From Anaerolineaceae bacterium UBA2260 (GTDB taxonomy: Bacteria; Chloroflexota; Anaerolineae; Anaerolineales; Anaerolineaceae): a stretch of DNA of 64,000 nt. The stretch spans positions 94,908 to 158,907 of the forward strand of contig DDXM01000054.1 in assembly GCA_002347485.1 (NCBI GenBank), given 5' to 3'. The notes under the pieces were generated by a model that was not told where the DNA came from, searched no databases, and saw only the letters and a list, made by a program, of their open reading frames with translations. Position numbers and translations under genes: made by a program. Every line of letters starts with the position of its first letter. Position 1 is the first letter of the stretch. This document shows, piece after piece, positions 9,030 through 17,739 of the stretch.

Positions 9030-9175
9030 ACCGGGCTCCGTGCCGCTGGGTTGTGAGCTTACGCGGATATTATACTGGAGAAACCAGATCATGCTTGTGG
9101 CGCGCGTGAAGTCTGCCAACTGATATATAATACTTATGTCACAATCAAGTAGTTCCCAATTAAACGGAGGATATT

Positions 9176-9961
9176 ATGAAACGCCTGATTTTGCTCGTTG
9201 TGGTGCTCGCGCTGATGATTACCGCTGTAGGATGCACGTCCTCGGGTGATCACCTGGCCGCGATTAAAGAAGCCGGCAAGGTAGTGGTCGGCACTTCAGC
9301 TGATTACCCGCCCTTCGAATTTGTGGATGAAGCCGGGGTTACCACCGGTTTCGATGTTGAGCTGATGAACGAGATCGGCAAGCGCATGGGGGTCACCATT
9401 GAGTGGGTGGATATGCCCTTTGACAGCCTGATCGCAGCCGTGCAGGAAGGCAAGATCGACATGTCCATCGCCGCGTTCAACTATGATGAAGAGCGTGACA
9501 AGACGGTTGATTTCACTGATGCCTATTACACCACGGAAGACTCCTTTATAGTACTGGAAGGTTTTGCCAGCGATCTTTCGGATCCGATGGAACTGGCAAA
9601 TTACACCGTTGGCGCTCAGTCCGGCACTGTTCAGGATAGCTGGATTACAGACAATTTGGTAACACCGGGGCTGCTACCTGAAACCAAATACCTCCGATAT
9701 GAGCGGGTCGACCAGGCTGCCCTGGACCTTCAGGCTGGGCGCATTGAAGTATTGATGGCAGATTATGTTCCAGCCCAGGCGATCGTCAGCCAGTTTGGCG
9801 GCATGACCATCGTTTTTCACGGCGTCCTATCCACCGGTCCACTTAACATTGTCATTCCTGAAGGGGATAAAGACTTGCAGGAAGAGATCAACCGCATCCT
9901 GAAAGAACTTCAGGCGGATGGTTTTGTAGACGCACTCGCGATGAAGTATTTTGCCGAGTAA
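9176..9961 (+). CDS. Amino-acid ABC transporter substrate-binding lipoprotein
   Basis: This is a 261-residue family 3 extracellular solute-binding protein. A signal peptide of about 20 residues ends in the lipobox AVGC, so the mature protein is probably lipid-anchored outside the membrane. The mature part begins with the typical strand and ligand loop (VVGTSADYPPFEFVD) followed by GFDVELMNEIGKRMGV, the signature region of polar amino-acid binding proteins. It captures an amino acid for the permeases and ATPase encoded next. A strong ACGGAGGA ribosome binding site precedes the ATG, and a TATAAT-like box lies at about 9126. Confidence 0.92.
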   Translation: MKRLILLVVVLALMITAVGCTSSGDHLAAIKEAGKVVVGTSADYPPFEFVDEAGVTTGFDVELMNEIGKRMGVTIEWVDMPFDSLIAAVQEGKIDMSIAAFNYDEERDKTVDFTDAYYTTEDSFIVLEGFASDLSDPMELANYTVGAQSGTVQDSWITDNLVTPGLLPETKYLRYERVDQAALDLQAGRIEVLMADYVPAQAIVSQFGGMTIVFHGVLSTGPLNIVIPEGDKDLQEEINRILKELQADGFVDALAMKYFAE

Positions 9962-9980
9962 AGTAATCAAGTTGGCATGA

Positions 9981-10021
9981 CTGGGGGTGGGATGTCCTTC
10001 AGCAGGGCATTCCTCCCCCAG
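9981..10021 (+). promoter_or_regulatory. Intercistronic stem-loop after the binding-protein gene
   Basis: A 17-position stem with a single mismatch and a 7-base loop (ttcagca) sits between the binding-protein gene and the first permease gene. No T-run follows it. Such hairpins after binding-protein genes often protect the upstream mRNA or partly stop transcription, so that more binding protein than permease is made. That role is inferred here. Confidence 0.65.
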
Positions 10022-10079
10022 GTTTTAACAACCAACTTATCAGGATTGCGGAAATCATTCGGGACGAGGAGTAAGGTCG

Positions 10080-10724
10080 GTGGACATTGCCAGTTTCTTG
10101 CAGTACATCGCCACGGGTACCGCCTACACCATAGGCGTGACACTCATCGCGTTGCCGACCGGTTTGCTCCTCGGTACCCTGCTCGCGCTGCTGAATGTTT
10201 ATTCCGGTAGAGCGGTGAAATGGCTGACATCGTTTTACAGCACGGCCATGCGCGGTATCCCCCCCATCGTTCTCCTCTTCATCCTGTATTTCATTGTTTC
10301 CGGCGGTATCAACCTATCCCCGTTCTGGGCGGGCTCGATCTCGCTGGGCATCGTCAGCAGCGCCTATCAAATGGAGATCGTGCGCGGCGCGATCCTTTCC
10401 GTAAGTGGCGGTCAGATGATGGCAGCGCGTGCTGTCGGCATGAGCAAGAACCAGGCGATCCGCAATGTCATCCTGCCGCAAACCCTGCGCCTGGCAATCC
10501 CCCCCTGGTCAAATGAAGCAGCGATCGTCATCAAAGACTCGTCCCTGGTGTACGCATTGGGCGTGCCTGAGATTCTGCGCCGCGCGCAGTTGATCAGCGC
10601 CAGCACCCAGCAGCCCTTCCTGGCTTACGCTGCTGCGGCTGCGATCTATTTCGTCCTCGTCTTCATCACCAATCGTTTTTTGGATCGGCTGGAGCGTCGG
10701 CTGCGCATCCCAGCCAATCCCTGA
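10080..10724 (+). CDS. Amino-acid ABC transporter permease 1 (HisM/GlnP type)
   Basis: The 214-residue inner-membrane permease has about five helices. The binding-protein-dependent permease loop [16 protein letters not shown], which contacts the ATPase, is near residue 145, preceded by the [17 protein letters not shown] segment. It starts with GTG, preceded by GAGGAG about nine bases upstream. The protein forms half of the translocation pore with the second permease of this operon. The gene is separated from the binding-protein gene by a stem-loop and lies 13 bases before the ATPase gene. Confidence 0.9.
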   Translation: MDIASFLQYIATGTAYTIGVTLIALPTGLLLGTLLALLNVYSGRAVKWLTSFYSTAMRGIPPIVLLFILYFIVSGGINLSPFWAGSISLGIVSSAYQMEIVRGAILSVSGGQMMAARAVGMSKNQAIRNVILPQTLRLAIPPWSNEAAIVIKDSSLVYALGVPEILRRAQLISASTQQPFLAYAAAAAIYFVLVFITNRFLDRLERRLRIPANP

Positions 10725-10737
10725 CCTGGAGCAAGTT

Positions 10738-11502
10738 ATGGCTAAACCGATCCTCATGATCAAGAACCTGAGCAAAAAATACGGCGAAAACGTGGTCTTT
10801 CACGATATCAGCCTGACGGTGAACGAGGGCGACACAATCGTCATCATTGGTCCCAGTGGAACAGGCAAGAGCACGTTGCTGCGTTGTATCAACCTGCTCA
10901 CTTATGCCGACGAAGGTCAAATATGGCTTGATGATCTCGAGATCACGGCAAAGAATTGCGATGAGGATCGGGTGCGCCAGCATATCGGAATGGTTTTCCA
11001 GAACTTTCTGCTCTTCAACCACCTCACCGCGCTGGATAATGTCATGCTGGGTCTCACAAAGGTCAGACGCATGAAACCTGATGCCGCCAGAGAAAAAGCC
11101 ATGTACGAGCTCAACCGCGTTGGGCTGGTGGATCGCGCCGGGCATTACCCGGGTCAGCTTTCGGGTGGGCAGCAACAGCGGGTGGCTATTGCCCGCGCGC
11201 TGGCGATGGATCCACGCATCATGCTCTTCGACGAGCCGACTTCCGCGCTCGACCCCGAGTTGATCGGCGAGGTGCTGGAGGTGATGCGTAAGCTCGCGTT
11301 GGAAGGTATGACCATGCTGGTCGTGACCCACGAGATGGGCTTCGCGCGCGAGGTGGCGGATCGCATCGTATTCCTCGAGAAGGGAAGTATCGTAGAAGAA
11401 GGTTCTCCAAACGACCTGTTCTATCATCCGAAGAACGAACGCACGCGGGAGTTCTTGTGGAAGATCACCGAGTTATACGGCAAAAAAGAGGAAGGTGAAT
11501 AG
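10738..11502 (+). CDS. Amino-acid ABC transporter ATP-binding protein (GlnQ/HisP type)
   Basis: This 254-residue ABC ATPase has Walker [10 protein letters not shown] (about 39-47), the Q-loop in [11 protein letters not shown], signature LSGGQQQR (about 140), Walker [15 protein letters not shown] and the switch His in [15 protein letters not shown]. These sequences are characteristic of polar amino-acid importers. It powers uptake through the two permeases encoded on either side. The ATG has a GGAGCAAG ribosome binding site. A two-base gap to the second permease indicates one operon. Confidence 0.93.
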   Translation: MAKPILMIKNLSKKYGENVVFHDISLTVNEGDTIVIIGPSGTGKSTLLRCINLLTYADEGQIWLDDLEITAKNCDEDRVRQHIGMVFQNFLLFNHLTALDNVMLGLTKVRRMKPDAAREKAMYELNRVGLVDRAGHYPGQLSGGQQQRVAIARALAMDPRIMLFDEPTSALDPELIGEVLEVMRKLALEGMTMLVVTHEMGFAREVADRIVFLEKGSIVEEGSPNDLFYHPKNERTREFLWKITELYGKKEEGE

Positions 11503-11504
11503 CT

Positions 11505-12182
11505 GTGAACTGGCTCCAGCTTTTCCAGCGTTACCTGCCTGATTTCATCAAAGGCGCCGGCGTGACCATTGAGTTGACCGTGGTCGGGCTGGTCATTGGG
11601 TTCTTCCTCGGACTGGTGCTGGCGTTGGCGCGTTCTTACGGCCCCGGGTGGTTGAAAGCGATTGCCGTTGGATACATTGAGTTGTTTCGCGGCACCCCGC
11701 TCCTGGTGCAGCTTTTTATCATCTATTATGGTCTACCCTCGCTGGGTCTCACCCTTTCGCAAATGCTATCCGCTTACCTTGCGCTGGGTCTCAATAGCGC
11801 GGCGTACCAGGCGGAGTATTTCCGCGGTTCCCTCCAGGCGATCGGTTCTTCGCAAATGACCGCCGGGCGCGCCATCGGATTATCACGCTGGAAAACCATC
11901 TGGTATGTCATCCTGCCCCAGGCGCTGCGCTTGATGATTCCGGCCTGGTCGAACGAACCCATATCGCTGTTGAAAACCACGGCCGTGGTATTCCTCATCG
12001 CCGTGCAAGACCTGATGGCAAAAGCCAAGCGGGCAGCGGCTGAAACTTACGACCCGATCGGCAGTTACCTGGCGGTTGCGGTGGTTTACCTGGTGATGGT
12101 TTTCATTCTCAACTGGGGGTTGAAATACCTGGAACGCAAAACGGTTATTCCCGGATTCGAGATGGAATCAAAAAAAGCCTGA
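11505..12182 (+). CDS. Amino-acid ABC transporter permease 2
   Basis: This 225-residue permease is of the same family as permease 1, with about five membrane helices. The coupling loop NEPISLLKTTAVVFLIAVQDL lies near residue 150, preceded by AIGLSRWKTIWYVILPQALR. The GTG start is only two bases after the ATPase stop codon and is preceded by GGAAGGTGA. The presence of two different permeases suggests a heterodimeric pore. It is the last gene of the four-gene amino-acid uptake operon. No clear terminator is seen in the about 110 bases before the next promoter. Confidence 0.9.
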   Translation: MNWLQLFQRYLPDFIKGAGVTIELTVVGLVIGFFLGLVLALARSYGPGWLKAIAVGYIELFRGTPLLVQLFIIYYGLPSLGLTLSQMLSAYLALGLNSAAYQAEYFRGSLQAIGSSQMTAGRAIGLSRWKTIWYVILPQALRLMIPAWSNEPISLLKTTAVVFLIAVQDLMAKAKRAAAETYDPIGSYLAVAVVYLVMVFILNWGLKYLERKTVIPGFEMESKKA

Positions 12183-12299
12183 CCAATCCGTTCCACTTTA
12201 TTTACATCAGTACAAACTGAATACCAACACCGATATAAATTTTCCGCTGAGCACGCGACTGGAAGTGAGTATCATGGGGCCGTGAACCTCCGTTGACAC

Positions 12300-12328
12300 T
12301 TGACAGGTCCGCGCGTGAAGTCTATACT
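12300..12328 (+). promoter_or_regulatory. Sigma-70-type promoter of the thiamine operon
   Basis: A perfect -35 TTGACA (12300-12305), a 17-base spacer and a -10 TATACT (12323-12328) lie about 15 bases before the TPP aptamer. Transcription would start near 12335. Confidence 0.85.
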
Positions 12329-12342
12329 GGTTAAGATTAGAA

Positions 12343-12430
12343 ACACGGGGAGCCCGGCGTTCCGGGCTGAGAGTAGGGAAATCGCCCTAGACCCGCATTA
12401 CCTGATCCGGATTATGCCGGCGGAGGGATT
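12343..12430 (+). ncRNA. TPP riboswitch (THI element)
   Basis: The sequence has the conserved parts of the thiamine pyrophosphate aptamer in order: a GGGG-AGCCC opening, a hairpin closed by GGGCTGAGA, the ACCC segment, then CCTGATCCGG, a short loop and CCGGCGGAGGGA. TPP binding is expected to switch off the genes downstream. This fits their products, thiamine pyrophosphokinase and a thiamine importer. A hairpin carrying the first gene's ribosome binding site follows immediately, so regulation probably acts on translation start, possibly combined with termination. Confidence 0.95.
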
Positions 12431-12443
12431 TGCGAACGATCAC

Positions 12444-12471
12444 ACTGCCCTCCCCGGTGGAGGGCAGTTTT
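12444..12471 (+). promoter_or_regulatory. Expression-platform hairpin covering the ribosome binding site
   Basis: A 10-bp perfect stem (actgccctcc / ggagggcagt, 5-base loop) follows the aptamer. Its 3' arm contains GGAGGG, seven bases before the ATG at 12472, so the hairpin would hide the ribosome binding site. A short run of four T follows, so it could also terminate weakly. An alternative fold in which the aptamer's end competes with this hairpin was not computed. Confidence 0.75.
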
Positions 12472-13128
12472 ATGTCTGACCACACGATCCTGATTTTTGC
12501 CAATGGCGACCTGCACGACCCCGCTGCGATCAAGCGATTAGCGGCGCAGGCGGACATGATCATCGCCGCGGACGGTGGATTGGTGCATATTCAGGCGCTC
12601 GCCTTGCGGCCCAGCCTTTTGATCGGCGATCTTGACTCCGTGACCTCTGAGCAGGTTCTCTGGGCAAAAGCGCAAGGCGCGGATGTGCACAGATTCCCCA
12701 AGGAAAAAGACGAAACCGATCTTGAGCTGGCTTTGCTCGCCGCCGCTAAAACCAACCCCGTGCGCATCATCGTCACGGCTGCCCTGGGCGGTAGGCTAGA
12801 CCAGACGCTTTCCAACATCTTCCTCCTCAACCTGCCGGAGCTGGCGAATTTGGACGTGCGCATCGATGATGGTCACGAGGAAGTGATTCTCGTCCGCGAG
12901 TCGCTTCAAATTGCTGGCATGCCGGGCGAGATGGTGTCGCTGTTGCCGCTTTCTCCCATTGTGCGCGGTATTACCACCAGCGGGTTGGAATATCCCCTCA
13001 TGGATGAAAGTATGGTTTTCTATCACAGCCGCGGAATTAGCAACAGCATGATCGCTAACGCAGCGCAGGTTGAGATCCAATCCGGAATTCTGATATGTAT
13101 TCATGCAAGAAAGGGTCAATCGAGATGA
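12472..13128 (+). CDS. Thiamine pyrophosphokinase
   Basis: The 218-residue enzyme transfers pyrophosphate from ATP to thiamine, giving TPP. Family signatures are present: IIAADGGLVHI (about 24-34), the LLIGDLDSV motif with its metal-binding aspartates (about 47-55), DETDLELAL (about 79) and ALGGRLDQTLSN (about 103). The C-terminal half has the beta-rich thiamine-binding domain. I placed the start at the ATG after the riboswitch hairpin, because an upstream in-frame TTG lies inside the regulatory RNA. The stop overlaps the start of the binding-protein gene as ATGA, so the two are translationally coupled. Confidence 0.92.
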   Translation: MSDHTILIFANGDLHDPAAIKRLAAQADMIIAADGGLVHIQALALRPSLLIGDLDSVTSEQVLWAKAQGADVHRFPKEKDETDLELALLAAAKTNPVRIIVTAALGGRLDQTLSNIFLLNLPELANLDVRIDDGHEEVILVRESLQIAGMPGEMVSLLPLSPIVRGITTSGLEYPLMDESMVFYHSRGISNSMIANAAQVEIQSGILICIHARKGQSR

Positions 13129-14195
13129 ACAAATTCATTTTTAGCTTGGTAACTGTGCTCCTCCTCCTATTGGCAGCCTGCTCGCCAACGCCCACGCAAA
13201 CCCCCGGTCCGGTGACGTTGACCATCATGACACACGATTCGTTCGCGATCTCTGAAGATGTGGCGCAGGCTTTCGAGGAGGAATTTAATGTTAAATTGGT
13301 GTTCCTTAAATCCGGTGATACCGGGGCGGCGCTTAACCGCGCCATCCTGATGAAAGACGCACCGGAAGCGGATGTTTTTTACGGGGTGGATAATACATTC
13401 CTTTCCCGCGCGGTGCAGGAAGGGATCTTTGAGTCCTATACATCGCCTGTCCTGGCAGAAATTCCGGAGGAATTCACCGCTGGTCTTTCTGGTGTGGTCA
13501 CCCCCATCGATTATGGCGATGTGTGTATTAACTATGACCGCGCCTGGTTTGCCGCCAGCGGGCTGGAAGTGCCGGGCAGCCTGGAGGATCTCACCCTACC
13601 CGCGTACGGCAATCCCCAGGGGGAGGGGCTGCTGGTGGTCGAGAATCCCGCGACCTCCTCGCCGGGGCTGGCTTTCCTGCTCGCCACCATCGCTGAATAC
13701 GGCGAAGATGGCTACCTGGATTACTGGCGCGCGCTTAAAACCAATGGCGTGGTGGTTGTCAATGATTGGGAAACCGCTTATTACACCAACTTTTCGGCAT
13801 CATCGGGTAAAGGCCTGCAGCCGATGGTCGTATCCTATGCCACCAGCCCGGCAGCCGAGGTGATCTACGCCAGCGAACCGCTCACCGAAGCGCCCACTGC
13901 GTCCATCATTGATCCCAACACCTGCTTCCGGCAAATTGAGTATGCCGGGATCCTGAAAGGCACAAGCAATCCTGAACTCGCGCAGCGCTTTATCGATTTC
14001 ATGCTCAGCCCGCGCTTCCAGGAGGATGTGCCGCTGCAGATGTTCGTTTACCCGGTAAATCCGCAAGCCGGCTTGCCTGCGGAGTTCCTCCGCTTTGCCG
14101 CCACAGCGGAGGAACCGGCTGTGCTTGACCCTGTGATCATCGCCATAAACCGCGATGAATGGATCCGCGAGTGGAGTGAGGTGATGCTCAAGTGA
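13125..14195 (+). CDS. thiB: Thiamine ABC transporter substrate-binding lipoprotein (ThiB-like)
   Basis: The 356-residue binding protein has a signal peptide ending in the lipobox LAAC, followed by a Thr/Pro-rich linker. The mature part starts TIMTHDSFAIS, matching thiamine-binding proteins of the ThiB/TbpA type, and contains the VVSYATSPAAEV segment typical of the family. It binds thiamine or a phosphate ester outside the cell. Its place between thiamine pyrophosphokinase and a ThiP-like permease under a TPP riboswitch makes the substrate assignment strong. The ATG overlaps the upstream stop; AAGGG about ten bases before may serve as ribosome binding site. Confidence 0.9.
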   Translation: MNKFIFSLVTVLLLLLAACSPTPTQTPGPVTLTIMTHDSFAISEDVAQAFEEEFNVKLVFLKSGDTGAALNRAILMKDAPEADVFYGVDNTFLSRAVQEGIFESYTSPVLAEIPEEFTAGLSGVVTPIDYGDVCINYDRAWFAASGLEVPGSLEDLTLPAYGNPQGEGLLVVENPATSSPGLAFLLATIAEYGEDGYLDYWRALKTNGVVVVNDWETAYYTNFSASSGKGLQPMVVSYATSPAAEVIYASEPLTEAPTASIIDPNTCFRQIEYAGILKGTSNPELAQRFIDFMLSPRFQEDVPLQMFVYPVNPQAGLPAEFLRFAATAEEPAVLDPVIIAINRDEWIREWSEVMLK

Positions 14196-15886
14196 GCCTG
14201 GTGCGAGGCGCGCGCGCTTTTCTCAACCGTAGTGGGCTGCTGCTGTGGGCGCTCCCGTTGGGGATGTTCGCGCTATTCTTTTTTTACCCGCTTTTTACCA
14301 TCCTCAGCACGATGTTCTCCCGCGCCGGAGAGATCATCCCCTCCGCTGTGTGGGAGCCGCTTCTTTTCACCTCTTACCAGGCGCTGCTCTCCACCCTGTT
14401 GACCCTGTTGTTTGGGCTCCCTGCCGCCTGGGTATTTTCGCAATTTGATTTCACAGGCAAACGCCTGCTGCGCACGTTGACCATGCTGCCATTCATTCTT
14501 CCGACCGTGGTGACGGCAGCTGCTTTTAATGCCCTGCTTGGGCCGCGCGGCTGGATCAATGTCCTGCTAATGCGCTTGACCGGGGATCCGACTACACCCA
14601 TCAACTTCCTCAATACCTTCACCGCCATCCTGGTCGCGCATGTTTTTTACAATATTGCCATCGTCATTCGTGTCGTGGGCAGCGCCTGGAGCCAGTTGGA
14701 CCCGCGCCTGGAGCAATCCGCTGGCGTGTTGGGGGCGTCTCCCTGGCGGGCTTTCGTGTCAGTAACGCTTCCGTTGCTGCGGCGTCCCATCCTCTCGGCA
14801 GCACTGCTGGTGTTCCTGTTCGACTTTGCCAGTTTCGGCGTTATTTTGATGTTGGGAGGGCCTGCTTACCAGACCCTCGAAGTGGCTGTTTACACGGAAG
14901 CCTTGCGCTATCTCAATCTGCCGATGGCGGGCTTGCTCTCGATCATCCAACTGGCTTGCACGCTGGGCATCACGCTGCTTTACGGTCGCGTGAACCGGGG
15001 TAGGGTTGTGCCCCTTTTCCCACGATTGCGCGGGGAGGGGGTACGCAAACCGCGAACCTGGCGGGAACGTTTGATCGTCTCAATGACTGTTGCCTTTTTA
15101 TTCACACTGCAGGTTTTACCGCTGGCAGCGCTGGTTACGCGTTCGGTAACCCGCCTGGAAGCGGACCGTGGACAGCGCGGGGAGGTACAAACCGGGCTCA
15201 CGCTCGATTTTTACCGCGAGCTTTTCGTCAACAAGTCGCAGAGTCTCTTTTATGTTCTCCCTGCCGCGGCGGTCGCAAATTCGCTGCGCTTCGCCGCCCT
15301 GACCACGATCATCTCAACCACGGTTGGCACGCTGCTGGCTTTCGCAATGGTCAAGAAGCCCTTTGCCCACCGCTGGCTGGACGCCGTGGTAATGCTGCCC
15401 TTCGGCGCTTCCGCGGTCACGATGGGATTGGGCTTCATTGTCGCATTCAACGGCACCCCTCTGGCGCGCGGCGCTTTCCCCTGGTTGATCCCGCTCGCAC
15501 ACAGTCTGATTGCGACGCCCTTTGTGCTGCGCGCGGTGCAGCCCGCGCTGGCCGCCATCCCCACGTCGTTGACGCAATCAGCGGCGGTATTGGGGGCTTC
15601 TCCATTTCGCGCCTGGTGGGAGGTGGAGATGAAACTTATCAGCCGGGCGCTGCTAACCGGCGCGTTGTTTTCCTTTACCATTTCGCTCGGTGAATTTGGC
15701 GCAACTTCTTTCATCGCCCGCTCTGACACACCAACGCTGCCGGTGGCCATCTTTCGCTACCTCGGTCAGCCGGGCGCTTTGAACTATGGGCAGGCGATGG
15801 CGATGGCGACCATCCTGATCCTTGTCTGCGCGCTTTCGCTCACTTTATTGGAGCAACTCAGCAGCGCTTTGAACGGCGCTGATTAA
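14192..15886 (+). CDS. thiP: Thiamine ABC transporter permease (ThiP-like)
   Basis: This 564-residue permease carries two fused pore modules, as ThiP proteins do. Each has the coupling loop: ESAGVLGASPWRAFVSVTLPLL-like near residue 175 and QSAAVLGASPFRAWWEVEM near residue 460. About twelve membrane helices are visible. A stretch of about 60 less hydrophobic residues (about 265-335) separates the halves. The GTG start overlaps the upstream TGA as GTGA. It forms the membrane channel for thiamine with the ATPase encoded next. Confidence 0.9.
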   Translation: MSLVRGARAFLNRSGLLLWALPLGMFALFFFYPLFTILSTMFSRAGEIIPSAVWEPLLFTSYQALLSTLLTLLFGLPAAWVFSQFDFTGKRLLRTLTMLPFILPTVVTAAAFNALLGPRGWINVLLMRLTGDPTTPINFLNTFTAILVAHVFYNIAIVIRVVGSAWSQLDPRLEQSAGVLGASPWRAFVSVTLPLLRRPILSAALLVFLFDFASFGVILMLGGPAYQTLEVAVYTEALRYLNLPMAGLLSIIQLACTLGITLLYGRVNRGRVVPLFPRLRGEGVRKPRTWRERLIVSMTVAFLFTLQVLPLAALVTRSVTRLEADRGQRGEVQTGLTLDFYRELFVNKSQSLFYVLPAAAVANSLRFAALTTIISTTVGTLLAFAMVKKPFAHRWLDAVVMLPFGASAVTMGLGFIVAFNGTPLARGAFPWLIPLAHSLIATPFVLRAVQPALAAIPTSLTQSAAVLGASPFRAWWEVEMKLISRALLTGALFSFTISLGEFGATSFIARSDTPTLPVAIFRYLGQPGALNYGQAMAMATILILVCALSLTLLEQLSSALNGAD

Positions 15887-15895
15887 CGGAGACCC

Positions 15896-16966
15896 ATGGA
15901 CCGCCTGGACGTTATTGATCTGCACAAAGAGTTTGAAGGAAAACCGCTGCTCGAAGGCGTGAATTTTCACGTCACAGCGGGAGAAACGCTTTGCCTGTTG
16001 GGCAGCTCGGGCAGCGGTAAGAGCACCATCCTGCGCATCATTGCCGGAATCGAAACCCCTGATGCCGGGCAATTGCTGTGGAATGGCGGCGACCTGACCC
16101 CGATTCCGGTCTTCCGGCGCCGCTTCGGTCTGATGTTCCAGGATTACGCGTTATTTCCGCACTTGAGCGTGAAGGAAAATGTCGCGTTCGGCTTGCGCAT
16201 GCAGAATCTTTCAAGAACTGAGATCGCTGGAAAAGTGCGCGCGGCGTTGGAGCGGGTGAATATGAGCGCTTTCGCTGACCGGCGGGTGACAGACCTTTCG
16301 GGAGGAGAACAGCAGCGCATCGCGCTGGCGCGCGCGCTTGCACCCGCGCCGCGCCTATTGATGCTCGATGAGCCACTGGCAGCGCTCGACCGCAGCTTGC
16401 GCATGGAACTGCAGGAGGAACTACGCGAGGTGCTGAGCCGCGCAGAAATTCCCGCAATCTATGTAACCCATGACCAGGAGGAAGCCATTCTCCTGGGTGA
16501 CCGCCTGGCGTTGCTGCATGATGGCAGGATCGCCCAGGCTGGTGAGACCGAGGAGGTATACCGCTATCCCGCAAACCGCTGGGTGGCAGCATTTCTTGGA
16601 ATGACCGGGCTGCTGGAGGGTGATGTTCACTCGCTCGCGCCGCTCACTGTGCGTACGGATTGCGGCGATCTGCATCCCCAGCTTATTCCCGGCGCTACCC
16701 CTCCCGGCGTGGGTGAGAGAGTCATGTTGCTGCTCAAACCGGTCAACCTGGAACAAGCAGGAGCTGTAAATGGAATCGATGAATTAACTGGAGAAGTGAC
16801 CGAGGTTGTCTTCCTGGGGGATCATTACCGGCTGAAGCTTCGCTTGTGTTCCGGAACACAATTGGATCTTGTCGCAACTCACCGCCTGGCAGTTGGTGAA
16901 TCTCTGAAGGTGCGGCCGCGGCCAGGGGACCTATTATTGCTGCCAGACGAAGGTCACCCCGCCTGA
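15896..16966 (+). CDS. thiQ: Thiamine ABC transporter ATP-binding protein (ThiQ-like, with TOBE-type C-terminus)
   Basis: The ABC ATPase has Walker A GSSGSGKST (about 38-46), signature LSGGEQQR (about 136), Walker B LLMLDEPLAALD and switch VTHDQEEAILLGD. With 356 residues it is longer than E. coli ThiQ. The extra 120 residues look like a TOBE-type regulatory domain, as in Fe/molybdate/sugar importer ATPases. Function as the thiamine importer motor is inferred from the operon. The start ATG follows ACGGAG. It is the last gene of the riboswitch-controlled operon and its stop codon lies in the loop of a hairpin. Confidence 0.85.
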   Translation: MDRLDVIDLHKEFEGKPLLEGVNFHVTAGETLCLLGSSGSGKSTILRIIAGIETPDAGQLLWNGGDLTPIPVFRRRFGLMFQDYALFPHLSVKENVAFGLRMQNLSRTEIAGKVRAALERVNMSAFADRRVTDLSGGEQQRIALARALAPAPRLLMLDEPLAALDRSLRMELQEELREVLSRAEIPAIYVTHDQEEAILLGDRLALLHDGRIAQAGETEEVYRYPANRWVAAFLGMTGLLEGDVHSLAPLTVRTDCGDLHPQLIPGATPPGVGERVMLLLKPVNLEQAGAVNGIDELTGEVTEVVFLGDHYRLKLRLCSGTQLDLVATHRLAVGESLKVRPRPGDLLLLPDEGHPA

Positions 16967-16976
16967 GAGCGGGGTG
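16955..16976. terminator. Probable terminator hairpin between convergent genes
   Basis: A perfect 8-bp stem (caccccgc / gcggggtg, 6-base loop) covers the end of the thiamine operon and lies just before the stop of the convergent small membrane protein gene. There is no strong T-run on either side, so termination may be weak. Confidence 0.5.
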
Positions 16977-16977
16977 T

Positions 16978-17148
16978 TCATATTGGGAGGATATATTTCA
17001 ATAACAACCAGGCGATGAGGAACACGATCGTCGTTCCGACGCAGAATGAGGTGATCATCGCGATCGCGATCATCCACAATTCCATCTTTCGCCGGGTGAC
17101 CAGCTTTTCCCGTTCCTTATCCGGCTCGAGAGGCTGACCCGAACTCAC
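16978..17148 (-). CDS. Small membrane protein (56 aa), unknown function
   Basis: A GTG-started ORF overlaps the stop codon of the DUF4126 gene as GTGA and encodes 56 residues. A charged N-terminal part with many Lys, Arg and Glu (about 1-21) precedes two closely spaced hydrophobic stretches (about 23-33 and 37-56). The charge pattern suggests the N-terminus is cytoplasmic. The tight coupling suggests it works with or is assembled next to the DUF4126 protein. No family is recognised. It is too short for usual gene-calling limits, but the overlap and the clean amphipathic-to-hydrophobic layout support it. Confidence 0.6.
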   Translation of the reverse strand: MSSGQPLEPDKEREKLVTRRKMELWMIAIAMITSFCVGTTIVFLIAWLLLKYILPI

Positions 17149-17714
17149 GCGGATTCCCGCTGCCTTTTTCTGCGGCTTTTCGACCAGATGAGTATGATCA
17201 CCAGCACCAGAACCAGGATGATGGCAATGATGACCGGGATGATCACTGACAAGACGGACACGACCGTGGATGTCGCCTGTTCACCGATGGAAACCGGGAC
17301 GTTCCCCAGCCCTCCGGTGGCAGCGTTGACCGCTGGGCGAACCGCCAGCGATTTGACCGCATTCACCCCGCCGGAAACCAGCAGCCCGGCGATCAGGCCA
17401 AGCACGGGGTCAACATCGCCCACCTGGCTGGAGGTGGCAGCGAATACGATCGCTCCGGCGGTTGGTCGGATGAAGGATTGGATAACATCATTAACGTGGT
17501 TAACACCCGGGAACATGTCTGCCAGGATCTCCACGATGGTCAGCACCGCCAAAACCCCGATCACCCACCAGGAACTGAGCAGATCCCAGGGCTCCTGCAG
17601 GTTGATGAGGTTGGTAAACCTCGCCAGCAGCGCTACCGTCAGCAGCGGGATATAAGCGTTCAATCCGGCGCTTGCCGAAAGTCCGAAAGCGGTGAAGATG
17701 TTGAAAATGTCCAT
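17145..17714 (-). CDS. DUF4126 family membrane protein
   Basis: This 189-residue integral membrane protein begins with the typical DUF4126 segment GLSASAGLNAYIPLL and contains a Gly-rich internal helix (GLIAGLLVSGGVNAVKS, about 108-124). The last helix (about 155-180) is followed by a basic tail. DUF4126 has no established function, though such proteins have the look of small channels or transport helpers. It overlaps a 56-residue membrane protein gene downstream and lies 25 bases after a DUF2085 gene, so all three are probably one operon. Confidence 0.8.
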   Translation of the reverse strand: MDIFNIFTAFGLSASAGLNAYIPLLTVALLARFTNLINLQEPWDLLSSWWVIGVLAVLTIVEILADMFPGVNHVNDVIQSFIRPTAGAIVFAATSSQVGDVDPVLGLIAGLLVSGGVNAVKSLAVRPAVNAATGGLGNVPVSIGEQATSTVVSVLSVIIPVIIAIILVLVLVIILIWSKSRRKRQRESA

Positions 17715-17739
17715 TGATTTTTACATTCCTTTTAATGTT

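Noticed and set aside
10666..11427. 253-codon minus-strand frame opposite an amino-acid transporter ATPase gene
   Set aside because: The plus-strand ATPase has all motifs and operon context; this frame is a shadow.
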